Positions 17,604 through 25,691 are shown, counted from the first letter of the stretch. The stretch is DNA of 64,000 nt from DATFVA01 sp963745945 (GCA_963745945.1 CAVUZG010000004.1:930001-994000); one strand, 5' to 3'. Notes: generated by a model not told the origin, from the sequence alone. Numbers and translations: made by a program.

Positions 17604-19442
17604 ATGAAAAAAACTATTCTTATAGCCTTCTCGCTTTTTTTAGTCTCATCTGCAGTTATTTATTATGGCTGTAAGGACAATAGCACGAATCCAATTCCTA
17701 CACCAACAGGCGGTGAAACTGTAACTACTACTATTTCCGGAACTGTTTTGAATGAATCAAATGCTCCTATTACAGGAGCTGAGGTTACATCCGCCGGACA
17801 AACCACAACAACAAATAGCAGCGGTGGTTTTATTTTTTCAGGAATAAAAGTGCCTAAAGACAGGTTCGTTGTGAACGTTGTAAAATCAGGTTACTTCAAG
17901 GGTTCTTATGCCGATGCCCCCATTGCTAACGGAACAAGTACAATCAGAATGTATTTGACTACAGCCGGAGCGACCCAGACAATCAGTTCTTCTACCGGTG
18001 GTGAAGCAACACTTCAAAATGGCAGCAAGGTAAAACTCAATGCAAATACCATAGCAAACGCAGACGGTTCCGTTTATAATGGGAACGTAAATTTGAGTAT
18101 GGGTTATCTTGATCCGACTTCGGAAAACTTTTCCAGTCTTGTACCCGGCGGAGATATGCAGGCTGAGCGTACAGATAATTCACAAGCAACTTTGTACTCC
18201 TATGGCATTATTAAGGTAGAAATGAAAAGTGATGCAGGAGCAGATTTGAATATTAAAAGCGGCAGTGAATCTGAAATAACGGTTGATATTCCAACATCAT
18301 TGGCAGCTACCGCACCATCAACTATCCCATTATGGCATTATGACAATACAACCGGGTTATGGAAAGAAGAAGGAACTGCAACAAAACAAGGTGATAAATA
18401 TGTCGGTATGGTTTCACATTTTTCCGATTGGAATTGTGATACACCCGAGGGAACTGCCAGCGTTTCCGGATTAGTTGTTGACTGCAACAATCTTCCTGTT
18501 CCGGGAATAAGCGTACGAATCGGGCAGGTAAGTGTAATAACCGGATCTGATGGAAAATTTTTGAGACGTGTACCTGCAAATACAGCATTTGATGTTCAGG
18601 TTCTTGGAGGCAGAAACTTCGGACTTACAAGCCAGGTGGTTTCTGTGTCGGCTTTAAACGAAGGGACAGTACACGATGTAGGGACGCTGAATGTAGATTG
18701 TCCGGTTTATGTAACCGGATTAATAAAATGCGGTACTAATGTTAAATTCGGCCAGGTAGTAATCAGCTGGGATGGCGGTTACAATGCACAGTACACTGAT
18801 GCCCAGGGTAAATTTAACCTTGCAACCGATATAGGTAAAGATGCGATTCTTTCTGTATATACTTTCGATGGCAGCTATGAAACAATGAATATTACTACCC
18901 CTACGGTTCGCGGACAAACACTTGACCTGGGTACAATTGAAGTATGTTCGCAGGTTCAGACGGGTGATAATAAATTTACTGTAGATGGCAGCGGCTTTAC
19001 AAATAAAACATTTACTTTTACATCTGATACTACACAGATATATGGATATTTTGACCCTGCAGATAGTTTAACATTTATATGGATGGCACAATATTTTGCA
19101 CCGGATACAATTGTATTCTATCTTACGTTTAACGGTGTAGGAACGGGAAACCAATCGAATGTAACGCTGTATTTCTACCACAACAGCCAGTATTATGTTG
19201 CTTTTGAAGGATATCCCGGAGCATCATCTTCAGTGAACGTAACAACTTACGGCGGAATAGGCGGATTGATTGAAGGAACATTCGGCGGAACACTGCTCAA
19301 TATTCTGGGTGGTACAACTTCAAATGTTACTATTTCAAACGGGCAATTCTCGGTAGTACGGCTGGTTGGTCAAAAACCAATTATGATAAAACACGTGAGT
19401 AGTATCCCGATTAAGGTGAGAAAAATATTGCATCTGGAATAA
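17604..19442 (+). CDS. Lipoprotein with carboxypeptidase-regulatory-like domains
   Basis: The 612-residue protein begins with a lipoprotein signal peptide whose lipobox is VIYYGC (Cys23), followed by Asn/Thr/Pro-rich linker. Residues about 45-120 form a CarboxypepD_reg-like beta sandwich (ISGTVLNESNAPITGAEVTS ... GGFIFSGIKVP). A second such unit begins near residue 290 (ASVSGLVVDCNNLPVPGISVRIG), and a third near 370 (VTGLIKCGTNVKFGQVVISW). Between them lies a segment resembling exported surface proteins of this phylum (LKLNANTIANADGSVYNGNV). It is probably an outer-membrane lipoprotein of unknown binding role. A strong terminator follows. Confidence 0.85.
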   Translation: MKKTILIAFSLFLVSSAVIYYGCKDNSTNPIPTPTGGETVTTTISGTVLNESNAPITGAEVTSAGQTTTTNSSGGFIFSGIKVPKDRFVVNVVKSGYFKGSYADAPIANGTSTIRMYLTTAGATQTISSSTGGEATLQNGSKVKLNANTIANADGSVYNGNVNLSMGYLDPTSENFSSLVPGGDMQAERTDNSQATLYSYGIIKVEMKSDAGADLNIKSGSESEITVDIPTSLAATAPSTIPLWHYDNTTGLWKEEGTATKQGDKYVGMVSHFSDWNCDTPEGTASVSGLVVDCNNLPVPGISVRIGQVSVITGSDGKFLRRVPANTAFDVQVLGGRNFGLTSQVVSVSALNEGTVHDVGTLNVDCPVYVTGLIKCGTNVKFGQVVISWDGGYNAQYTDAQGKFNLATDIGKDAILSVYTFDGSYETMNITTPTVRGQTLDLGTIEVCSQVQTGDNKFTVDGSGFTNKTFTFTSDTTQIYGYFDPADSLTFIWMAQYFAPDTIVFYLTFNGVGTGNQSNVTLYFYHNSQYYVAFEGYPGASSSVNVTTYGGIGGLIEGTFGGTLLNILGGTTSNVTISNGQFSVVRLVGQKPIMIKHVSSIPIKVRKILHLE

Positions 19443-19460
19443 ATTTATAACTTAACCGAA

Positions 19461-19491
19461 AGCCCCGGAGAATTCCTTCGGGGCTTTTTTT
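19461..19491 (+). terminator. Intrinsic terminator after the lipoprotein gene
   Basis: AGCCCCG (19461-19467) pairs with CGGGGCT (19479-19485) around an 11-nt loop, with seven T residues (19485-19491). It lies 19 bp after the stop. It also marks the boundary between plus-strand genes and the minus-strand accessory array. Confidence 0.9.
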
Positions 19492-19726
19492 ATTTCCAGC
19501 CTGCAATAAAATTATTCAATGGGAATACAGTACATATATTAAATTAATTTTAGATTTTTAGTGTCTATTCTGTTATGCTTCGAGGATGGTCTTTGTGTTT
19601 GAAATAATTCGTAAGTGAAATAATTAATTCAAATACCTGCCCTAATTGTATTTATTACCTATATCGTATTTCAAATCGCTACGGTCCTACTAAACCACTC
19701 TTCCTTAGCAATGGTAAATATTCCTG

Positions 19727-19981
19727 TTACCTGGTTAGAAACGGCATAAAATAAACAAAAACAACTACCGCAATAATTGGTGAAGCAAATAATAAAATAA
19801 GTGCAATTATAATTAGTTTTTTATTTTTTTTAACCAAACTATAAATCATAAAAATAAGATTGGTCAGTAGTATTGCTGGTATGGATACAAATGACATCTT
19901 TCCTTTATCCATTGCTCCAAGGCAAATTAAAATTATATTAAGAAATATAAAGCTAATTATTATTTTATTTTTTTGTAACAT
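19727..19981 (-). CDS. Small membrane protein of unknown function
   Basis: I do not recognise this 84-residue protein. It has three hydrophobic stretches (about 8-24, 31-48, 56-78), separated by short polar or Lys-rich turns (KKNKK), so it is probably an integral membrane protein. The ATG at 19981 has a good ribosome site (AGAAGGAAAAAA). It is the lowest-coordinate member of the minus-strand array at 19.7-29.1 kb. Upstream of it, between it and the dehydrogenase, lies a short relative of the repeat found at 23.7 and 25.6 kb. Confidence 0.65.
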   Translation of the reverse strand: MLQKNKIIISFIFLNIILICLGAMDKGKMSFVSIPAILLTNLIFMIYSLVKKNKKLIIIALILLFASPIIAVVVFVYFMPFLTR

Positions 19982-20106
19982 TTTTTTCCTTCTTATTCAG
20001 CATTGTGGGATAGGTAATACTGGGTTTCACATTTCTTGAATATCTAAAACTAAAGAGCATTAAATCAAAGAATTTTTTACAAATTATTTTTTTATGGGTG
20101 TTTTAC

Positions 20107-20134
20107 CTGTCTGTCCTTTAGCTGATTAAAGATA
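20107..20134. repeat. Short diverged relative of the 52-nt array repeat
   Basis: Directly after the dehydrogenase stop lies CCTGTC, then GCTGATTAAAGA (plus-strand view). These are the two ends of the longer repeat seen at 23726-23777 and 25639-25690, with the middle missing. Position after a gene and before the next fits a cassette boundary; relation is by partial match only. Confidence 0.35.
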
Positions 20135-21118
20135 TTAGTTATTATTTTTATGTTCTATAATAATTACTATTTTCCCTTTAGTGTGACCATCTTCAATATA
20201 GCGAATAGCCTCAGGCACTTCACTTAGCTTGTATTGCCTGTCGATAACTGCTTTTACTTTTTCAGATACCATTAGTTCTCCAATAAACGTCAGGTCATCC
20301 TTGTTTATTTTTGTAAGTAAACTGACGAATTTCTGACTAACAAACCACGACAATACTATTGCTGTCATCGAGCTGATCAAAATACTTATTAATGAATAGA
20401 CTGGTCCTCCAACTGCTATGTATATTCCTTCGGAGTTCAAGATACGTTTGCAGGCAAGCAATGAGCGATTTGCATAACAGTCCAGGAAAATATCATAATG
20501 TTTCCCTGTTTTGGTAACATCTTCTTTGGTATAATCTAAAATATGATCAGCTCCAATTGATCTGACCATCTCAATATTGTTTGTACTGCACACACCAGTA
20601 ACCTCAGTGTTAAAAACTTTTGCGAACTGTACAGCAAATGTTCCTACACCCCCCGACGCACCATTAATTAAAACCTTTTGACCAGATTTAATATGTCCCT
20701 TATCGCGAAGACTCTGCAATGCAGTTAATGCTGCTATGTTTAAAGTAGCAGCCTGTTCAAACGTTATATTGTCTGGCTTTAAAACCAATTTCAACTCAGA
20801 AACACACACATACTCTGCAAAAGCTCCGGTGCAAGATCCAAATACCTCGTCTCCCTTTTTAAATAAGGTTACGTTTCTTCCAACTGATTCAATCTTACCA
20901 GCAACATCACGCCCCAATCTTGTTATCCTGGGTTTAAATAACCCAGTCATTACCCGAAGAATGAACGGCGAGCCTCTCATAATATGCCAGTCAAGTAGAT
21001 TAACTGAAGCGGCACAAATTTGTATTAAAACTTCATCATCCTTTGGAGTGGGCTTTTCCATTTCCTTCAATTCAAGAATATCAGGCGAACCGTATTTTGT
21101 ATATACAATTGCTTTCAT
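20135..21118 (-). CDS. Medium-chain dehydrogenase/reductase, quinone oxidoreductase-like
   Basis: The 327-residue protein begins MKAIVYTKYGSPDILELKEM, a normal start for NAD(P)H-dependent zinc-free MDR enzymes; I chose the ATG at 21118 over a GTG three codons upstream because the related copy at 28101-29081 begins at the same place. The cofactor-binding motif is INGASGGVGTFAVQFAK (glycine-rich loop). The zinc-binding cysteines of true alcohol dehydrogenases are absent. About half of the residues match the copy at 28.1 kb by eye. The likely activity is reduction of quinones or enones; the substrate is unknown. Confidence 0.9.
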   Translation of the reverse strand: MKAIVYTKYGSPDILELKEMEKPTPKDDEVLIQICAASVNLLDWHIMRGSPFILRVMTGLFKPRITRLGRDVAGKIESVGRNVTLFKKGDEVFGSCTGAFAEYVCVSELKLVLKPDNITFEQAATLNIAALTALQSLRDKGHIKSGQKVLINGASGGVGTFAVQFAKVFNTEVTGVCSTNNIEMVRSIGADHILDYTKEDVTKTGKHYDIFLDCYANRSLLACKRILNSEGIYIAVGGPVYSLISILISSMTAIVLSWFVSQKFVSLLTKINKDDLTFIGELMVSEKVKAVIDRQYKLSEVPEAIRYIEDGHTKGKIVIIIEHKNNN

Positions 21119-21417
21119 AATTAACACAAAAAAAAAGTATTATACCATTTTGCACAATTTGCAATTATGATTTATCAAAACCTAACGACGTTGGACCTCA
21201 GCTGCTACCCAAAACACATTAGCCGGCTGACCACAATTGCCGGGAATTTGTGCCACGTTTAACTTTGGTAACAAACGCGGCGGTAATAATTATTTATTTA
21301 ATCCAATTTTAAAAGCCTACTTTCATTTTGAACTCCCCTTCAGAAAATAAACCCGGTTGCTTCGGAAAAGCGGCCGGGTTAATTGCCAGTTATATTGCAT
21401 TTAGTGTTAAAATATTG
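21119..21417. repeat. Gene-free spacer with attC-like end and a strong hairpin
   Basis: The spacer holds an attC-like core on the plus strand at 21180-21186 (ACCTAAC, followed by GACGTTGG), i.e. GTTAGGT on the gene strand. The complementary end is not clear. Near the other gene is a hairpin (21350-21380): AACCCGG pairs with CCGGGTT around an inner GCTT/AAGC stem; read on the minus strand it is followed by TTTATTTT and may end transcription of the DUF1062 gene. No coding signal is seen. Confidence 0.4.
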
Positions 21418-22038
21418 TTATTGACCAAGCCATATATGATATGTACTTCTCAATTTCTCTCTGTTTACACGCACAATATCCCCGTTTTTAACCTTGTGTT
21501 TCTTTTGTAAATGTTTTTCCTGAATTGATATAACTTGCGCTTGAATCAATTTATTTAATTTATTTGCTGAAAGCTTAAAACAGATTCTTATAATGGCTGA
21601 TAATTTTAGATTAAAGTCAAAAGGATATTTATTTTTAAATGTTGCAATATCACAGTCAAAATTTAGAATATCCTCTACCGAAATATATTCATACTGTATA
21701 TCGTATTCGACACTACCAAAATCTAATTCAACATTATTTTTTCGACTCGTTTCACGAGAAAATGCATACTTCCAAGCTATTTCAGTTTTATTTTCCGAAA
21801 ATTTATTTAACAAATCTTTGTTTATCATTTCCGGTTTGCTCCGGGAAAATATGGTCATAGTATATGTATTATCACATTTTATACAGTTGTAAATTAACCA
21901 TATATCAATGTTCTTTTTTTGAGCGTTAATTCTGAATTTCTCGCTGCAATAAAACCTGTCACTATTACAATGATTGCATTTTCTTTTTAAAAGAGGAGTA
22001 TTCCTAGCCTTTACCTCCCAGATATGTTCTTTACTCAT
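21418..22038 (-). CDS. DUF1062-like protein with zinc-ribbon-type cysteine pairs
   Basis: The 206-residue protein has two CxxC-type pairs near its start (KRKCNHCNSDRFYC and YNCIKCDNTY), followed by a mostly helical region and a basic C-terminal part (IQEKHLQKKHKVKNGDIVRVNRE). The order CNHCNSDRFYCSEKFRINAQKK ... IWLIYNC is the pattern I associate with the DUF1062 family, small cytoplasmic proteins of unknown role found scattered in many phyla. Zinc binding is inferred from the cysteines. A scattered distribution fits its location in a cassette-like array. Confidence 0.68.
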   Translation of the reverse strand: MSKEHIWEVKARNTPLLKRKCNHCNSDRFYCSEKFRINAQKKNIDIWLIYNCIKCDNTYTMTIFSRSKPEMINKDLLNKFSENKTEIAWKYAFSRETSRKNNVELDFGSVEYDIQYEYISVEDILNFDCDIATFKNKYPFDFNLKLSAIIRICFKLSANKLNKLIQAQVISIQEKHLQKKHKVKNGDIVRVNREKLRSTYHIWLGQ

Positions 22039-22472
22039 AATCTATAATCCTGCTTAATATTCTTTATTAAATTTTTCGCTATCATTCACGACAATACAGC
22101 ATTTGATTAGTGAGGTTATCAAAAACCGCAATAGCAGATGAAATTGCTTGTAAAAGCAACGCAGCGAATTATATGTTTAAATGGAAATTCGTTCGGGTAG
22201 GATTACCCAAACTAAAGAATTATTAGCCCGTGGTTTATGGGGCTAAAATTAAGCGATTATAAATTTAAGAGTTGTTGTCAAAATGGGACTTATTAATTTG
22301 TGATGTGATAAAGATAGGTAATCTTAGGAAGAAATACCTAAAAATAAATCAAAATTTTTACTCGTTTTTAAATAATCCTCCAATGTTTCTTTTCTAAAAT
22401 ATTTATTGAATTCAAATGTTTCTCGGTACAATGACCGCTAACTTAATTTTTTTTGCAATAAAGCGGCGTTAC
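22039..22472. other. Gene-free spacer in the array with a hairpin
   Basis: About 430 bp with no coding signal on either strand beyond very short frames. A perfect 7-bp stem, TTAGCCC (22223-22229) with GGGCTAA (22240-22246), is present, and a smaller hairpin GGGTA/TACCC just before it. Near 22438 the bases GCTAAC on the plus strand resemble one attC end. The stretch could be a decayed cassette. Confidence 0.35.
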
Positions 22473-22638
22473 CCTAACCCGCCGCCCATAACTAGAGTGC
22501 CGAACTTTAGTAGCAACATTAAAATTAAAAAACTGTTAATTAATAAAAGAACTTCGAACAGGTAACCAGTAAAGTAGAACCAAAAGATCTGAAAAATGCC
22601 GTCACTACGGAGTGGTCGACCTTGAGCGGCGGGGTAGG
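22473..22638. repeat. Long attC-like inverted repeat after the HAD gene
   Basis: CCTAACCCGCCGC (22473-22485) is complementary at 12 of 13 positions to GCGGCGGGGTAGG (22626-22638), giving a large imperfect palindrome of 166 bp directly after the HAD-hydrolase stop (22644). Its ends resemble integron attC cores (GTTAGGG on the gene strand at the far end; ACACCTAC near the gene). The bases CCTAACCCGCCGCC are shared with the site at 25622. A frame of about 80 codons inside it is probably spurious. Confidence 0.5.
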
Positions 22639-22643
22639 TGTAA

Positions 22644-23330
22644 TTATCGTAAGCTATCAGAAAAACACAATAGATTGTCATAACATAATAAAGCTTCCGG
22701 ATGACATTTTCCTCCAACTAAAATACAATCAATATTTGCAGCTTTTGCACCTCCTAAATCTCTTCCAGGTGAATCACCAATAACTAATGCGTCTTTATTA
22801 GAAACACCAAGTTCATTTAATAGCATCTGAAAAGGTTTTGGGGATGGTTTTACAATTCCATGATTAGATGAAAAAGACATTGATTTGAACAAATTAATTA
22901 TTCTCAATTCTTTAAATAGATTAATCCATGCAGTTTTTGGCGACCAAATATCAATTACCGCTCCTAGTATAAATTTATCATTTAAATAATGAAGAACTTT
23001 AATATAGTCTTCTGGAATTTGTCCTAATTCATGAAAAGCAAATGTATCTACAATTTTTTCTAATTCCATTTTATTGATTTTAAGGTCAGAAGCTTCTTTA
23101 ATTGCTTTATTTAATGAAGGGAAGTTTTCTCTATATTGTTCGTCCGAATATCTTATTTCAAGATAGTCATATGCAGAACGAATTATTTGTTTTAGGTGAT
23201 AATATTCAAGTTTTCCACCAATACTTTTATAATAAATAGAGAAATCTTCGGTTTCTCCAAATCTATCTTCACCAAACATAAATGTATTATTCATATCTAG
23301 TAGTAATACTTTTTTCGATTTAATATCCAT
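22644..23330 (-). CDS. HAD-superfamily hydrolase
   Basis: The 228-residue protein has the HAD signature motifs: LLLDMNNTFMFG near residue 9 (motif I, with Asp12 and Asn14 where most families have a second Asp), a helical cap in the first half, GAVIDIWSPKTAW around motif II, KPSPKPFQMLLNELG with the motif III Lys, and VIGDSPGRDLGGAKAANI as motif IV. Asn in place of the second motif I Asp is unusual, though the general acid could be elsewhere. HAD enzymes of this size are usually small-molecule phosphatases. It is a minus-strand member of the array, with low G+C like most neighbours. Confidence 0.85.
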   Translation of the reverse strand: MDIKSKKVLLLDMNNTFMFGEDRFGETEDFSIYYKSIGGKLEYYHLKQIIRSAYDYLEIRYSDEQYRENFPSLNKAIKEASDLKINKMELEKIVDTFAFHELGQIPEDYIKVLHYLNDKFILGAVIDIWSPKTAWINLFKELRIINLFKSMSFSSNHGIVKPSPKPFQMLLNELGVSNKDALVIGDSPGRDLGGAKAANIDCILVGGKCHPEALLCYDNLLCFSDSLR

Positions 23331-23345
23331 AATTAACTAAATTAC

Positions 23346-23431
23346 ACCTAACGATGTTGCAAATATCCGCACCATTAATTTACCCACCTCTAACGGAACA
23401 AGAATGCCGCATAATTAACAACTGCCAATAA
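23346..23431. repeat. attC-like imperfect palindrome between the HAD gene and the 58-residue gene
   Basis: ACCTAAC (23346-23352) begins an arm ACCTAACGATGTTGCAAAT... that can pair imperfectly with the stretch around 23404-23431 (ATGCCGCATAATTAACAACT). On the gene strand this end reads GTTAGGT, matching the GTTRRRY core of attC sites. The far end is less regular. Confidence 0.42.
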
Positions 23432-23442
23432 TCATAGCAAAA

Positions 23443-23619
23443 TTATTTTTTTATATAAGCGTTTAAACCAACTACCACAGGTTTACCATCAATTACACAA
23501 TCTGTAGTTACGTTACCGTGCGTTGTTGCCACCACTAAAGTTTTTCCAGATGCACTGGGTGTTGGTTTTTGTAATTCAATGCTAATGATAAGCTTATCAT
23601 TTTCTATTTTTACTTCCAT
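23443..23619 (-). CDS. Small conserved cytoplasmic protein, unknown function
   Basis: The 58-residue product begins MEVKIENDKLIISIELQ and continues KPTPSASGKTLVVATTHGN and GKPVVVGLNAYIKK, all alternating beta-strand patterns. I believe this type of short protein occurs in many unrelated genomes, but the function is not known to me. I chose the ATG at 23619 rather than a TTG five codons upstream because TTGGAGAAG is placed correctly as its ribosome site. Small beta proteins of this sort are common cassette cargo. Confidence 0.7.
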   Translation of the reverse strand: MEVKIENDKLIISIELQKPTPSASGKTLVVATTHGNVTTDCVIDGKPVVVGLNAYIKK

Positions 23620-23725
23620 ATTATTCTTCTCCAATACTTATTTATGAACTTTTTAATTACATCCAGTCAGAAGAGCTATTACACTAATGCCGGGTCTGCC
23701 TGCCGAAGGAGTGACTTTTTGCTTA

Positions 23726-23777
23726 CCTGTCAGCTTTATCTGCCTATGGCAGGCTCTGGCTGATTAAAGAGTTTAGA
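23726..23777. repeat. 52-nt array repeat, copy B
   Basis: This copy matches the one at 25639-25690 at about 49 of 52 positions. It contains nested inverted pairs: TCAGC with GCTGA, and CTGCC with GGCAG around a TAT loop, and ends TTTAGA where the other copy ends GTTAGA. Both copies lie downstream (gene strand) of an array gene, as an attC site should. A left core (RYYYAAC on the plus strand) is not clear in this copy. Confidence 0.55.
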
Positions 23778-23845
23778 TGCTAAGTTAATGACTCACTACT
23801 TTTTTCTAAGAAAACATCTTTAGTTAATTACAAATATTGCTAATG

Positions 23846-24003
23846 CTAATAATCTGTAAAAAAGAAACCAGCAATTGTAAAACGCCACAAAGAGTTTATA
23901 AGCCGATTTTTCAAATTATCATTTAACTTCTGATAAAAAACAAAATAAACAGGAAGTAGAAATGCCGAAATATTTAAAAACAAATTGAAACATTCTTTTT
24001 CAA
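23846..24003 (-). pseudogene. Possible broken small membrane protein
   Basis: On the minus strand a TTG at 24003 begins MKKNVSICF and hits a stop in a T-rich run. Dropping one base continues in the next frame as a hydrophobic peptide (LNISAFLLPVYFVFYQKL, then LKNRLINSLWRF) that stops at 23846. The result would be a 52-residue membrane protein. Coding character rests only on hydrophobicity and codon pattern, so this is tentative. Confidence 0.25.
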
Positions 24004-24012
24004 ATCATCCCA

Positions 24013-24180
24013 TTATTCCTTATCCTTTTTAAGAGAAATAATGGCTCCGATTAAAAACATCAGGAAGTATATTATGCTTAGTATTGGTTCCCAGGTTTCG
24101 CTTTTTATAAACTGATATATCCCTATAATCAATGCAACTGCACTAAATACAAACAGTAAAATGTGAATTTTAGATTTCAT
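24013..24180 (-). CDS. Small membrane protein, 55 residues
   Basis: The frame begins at an ATG (24180) with a purine-rich ribosome site (AAAGAGAAAGAAA) and ends in KKDKE. It contains two hydrophobic helices (ILLFVFSAVALIIGIYQFI and ILSIIYFLMFLIGAIISL) separated by KSETWEP, so it is probably a two-helix inner-membrane protein. No family is recognised. It is shorter than many gene finders accept. It sits alone between two array repeats, as a cassette gene would. Confidence 0.6.
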   Translation of the reverse strand: MKSKIHILLFVFSAVALIIGIYQFIKSETWEPILSIIYFLMFLIGAIISLKKDKE

Positions 24181-24256
24181 AGTGTTTCTTTCTCTTTTCT
24201 AATTTTACAGTTGTAAAGATGTTGGCACCTAATTATTACTTATAGTTGTCTTGAAT

Positions 24257-24991
24257 CTAACTCTTATGAATCCGATTTTTTTTCTTCTTGATATTATAGG
24301 TAACAAATCGATTATAAAAATCCTGTATTTCATTTTTCTGTGTCAAACCCATATCTTCTTTTGCAACTCTTAGCGCAGCTTGTCTCATTGATGAATGCTC
24401 CCCCTTTTTCTTTATTTCTTCAAGTGCTTCCAGTACTTTTTCATAATACGGAATATCTTCAGGTTTAAATGATTTATCTGTTGTTTTTTTAATGGGTGTG
24501 TATTCTTTTACTTTTTCTTCTTCTGTTTTTTCAACTTTGTCCTGCTTCTCTTCAACTTTGTCTACTGCTTTTTTAGAAATTTTTGTCTGTATTAATGTCA
24601 ATTGATACTGAAGCTCAAATGCGCTAAGTAAATTCTGCATTATCTTTTCAAAATCACGGAGTATTCCTTCGTTCAATTCATCAATGTTGACTTTTTTTGG
24701 TTCCAGATCTTTTATCCCAAGGTGGAGAACATTAAAAATAGAAGGTCTTAGTAATAAAAGAATTTTATCCTTTAATTCTTTTTTGATATAGTTTATATTT
24801 TTGTCTTTCCTGGATTTAACAATCTCTTCCCAAAGGACTTCATAATTATTTTTAAATAAAATTAATATCCCTGTGAAATCAATTTTCTCAGCGATTTTAA
24901 TAATTCTCTTAGGCACCTTATAATTTTCAAGATGCTGAATAAACAGTCTGCTTTCGGTTAAGCTGTCGGTTAAATTATTCGAATCCGTCAT
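24257..24991 (-). CDS. Hypothetical charged helical protein
   Basis: I do not recognise this 244-residue protein. The first 145 residues are helical with alternating charged and Leu-rich stretches (YIKKELKDKILLLLRPSIF). Residues about 148-178 are a Lys/Glu-rich linker (VEEKQDKVEKTEEEKVKE). The last 60 residues form a separate compact helical unit (PEDIPYYEKVLEALEEIKKKG ... RQAALRVAKEDMG) that ends in a basic tail (KKKKNRIHKS), so nucleic-acid binding is possible. No signal peptide or membrane segment is present. It is a minus-strand array gene. Confidence 0.7.
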   Translation of the reverse strand: MTDSNNLTDSLTESRLFIQHLENYKVPKRIIKIAEKIDFTGILILFKNNYEVLWEEIVKSRKDKNINYIKKELKDKILLLLRPSIFNVLHLGIKDLEPKKVNIDELNEGILRDFEKIMQNLLSAFELQYQLTLIQTKISKKAVDKVEEKQDKVEKTEEEKVKEYTPIKKTTDKSFKPEDIPYYEKVLEALEEIKKKGEHSSMRQAALRVAKEDMGLTQKNEIQDFYNRFVTYNIKKKKNRIHKS

Positions 24992-25126
24992 ATTCCTGCT
25001 ATCATTAAATGAATAGGGTATTGTACTTACAAGTATAATAATTTATTTATAAAATTTATTATCAATTATTTTAAAGTGCCTGTTTCTTCCTGCCTGTGCC
25101 GGTATAAGCAGGTGCGAAAAGGCAGT

Positions 25127-25133
25127 GAGTTAG
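25127..25133. repeat. attC-like core after the NTF2-like gene
   Basis: GTTAGGT on the plus strand (ACCTAAC on the gene strand) lies 17 bp after the NTF2-like gene stop. Next to it, an imperfect stem pairs CTGCCT with AGGCAG (about 25089-25122) with inner GCACCTGC-type pairing. The second core is not recognisable, so the site may be degenerate. Confidence 0.3.
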
Positions 25134-25150
25134 GTGTCGCTATTTTAGGC

Positions 25151-25576
25151 TCACGTGAGATAGCCACGATCACGGTATGAAAAATCGGTAAACCCGGTGT
25201 TGGCTTTCTCGCTGTAGGTGAAGTATGCTCGAACCTCTGCAATCCGGCCTTCACGCATTACGTACCATTCGCTCCCCCGCATCATCAGACGTAAGTCTGT
25301 TCCTTCAGGTGTCCATAAGCAGCTCCATTCGCTTACTACTTCTTTGTCCTGAACGATGATGTGGTCAATCTTCCAAATGGGATCGAGAACGTTCTTGAAC
25401 TTTCTCCAATATTTAGCCGGGTGCTGAGCACCCCGGATTGGTTTGAGTTGCTCAGGCAGAAAATAGTGAATGACATCGGGGTCAAGCGTGCTGAGCAGTT
25501 CCTCAAGGTTTCCGCTATTGCATCCGTCGAAGTATTTCAATACGACTGAAATATTGTGTTCCTTGACTGAAGACAT
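25151..25576 (-). CDS. NTF2/SnoaL-like protein
   Basis: The 141-residue protein fits the NTF2-like cone fold: helix VVLKYFDGCNSGNLEELLSTLDPDVIHYFLP, then strands WKIDHIIVQDKEVVSEWSCLWTPEG, GSEWYVMREGRIAEVRAYF. SnoaL-like proteins bind or isomerise small hydrophobic ligands; no specific substrate can be named. Its base composition is about 50% G+C in places, against roughly 30-35% in neighbours, a sign of acquisition from another genome. It is followed and preceded by attC-like repeats. Confidence 0.85.
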   Translation of the reverse strand: MSSVKEHNISVVLKYFDGCNSGNLEELLSTLDPDVIHYFLPEQLKPIRGAQHPAKYWRKFKNVLDPIWKIDHIIVQDKEVVSEWSCLWTPEGTDLRLMMRGSEWYVMREGRIAEVRAYFTYSEKANTGFTDFSYRDRGYLT

Positions 25577-25620
25577 AGAACCTTTTTTCAGTAAGTGTGA
25601 CTTGATGTAAACGAAGTTGC

Positions 25621-25691
25621 GCCTAACCCGCCGCCTAGCCTGTCAGCTTTATCTGCCTCTGGTAGGCTCTGGCTGATTAAAGAGGTTAGAC
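25621..25691. repeat. Best attC-like site (71 nt), includes 52-nt repeat copy A
   Basis: GCCTAAC (25621-25627) and GTTAGAC (25685-25691) are inverted ends with one mismatch and match the RYYYAAC and GTTRRRY cores of integron attC sites. Inside are nested pairs TCAGC/GCTGA and CTGCC/GGTAG around a short loop, giving the imperfect single hairpin expected of attC. It begins 16 bp after the stop of the 137-residue lipoprotein. Bases 25639-25690 match copy B at 23.7 kb. Confidence 0.6.

Noticed and set aside
22181..22246. 21-codon frame in the array spacer
   Set aside because: Too short, no ribosome site; the same stretch is explained by a hairpin (TTAGCCC/GGGCTAA).
22469..22717. 82-codon frame on the minus strand with hydrophobic stretches
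   Set aside because: It overlaps the end of the HAD gene and then lies entirely in a long inverted repeat; its last codons are the repeat arm itself, so it is probably not a gene.
23726..25690. CRISPR array from spaced repeats
   Set aside because: Only two long copies 1.9 kb apart, each beside a gene end and with no regular spacers or cas genes.
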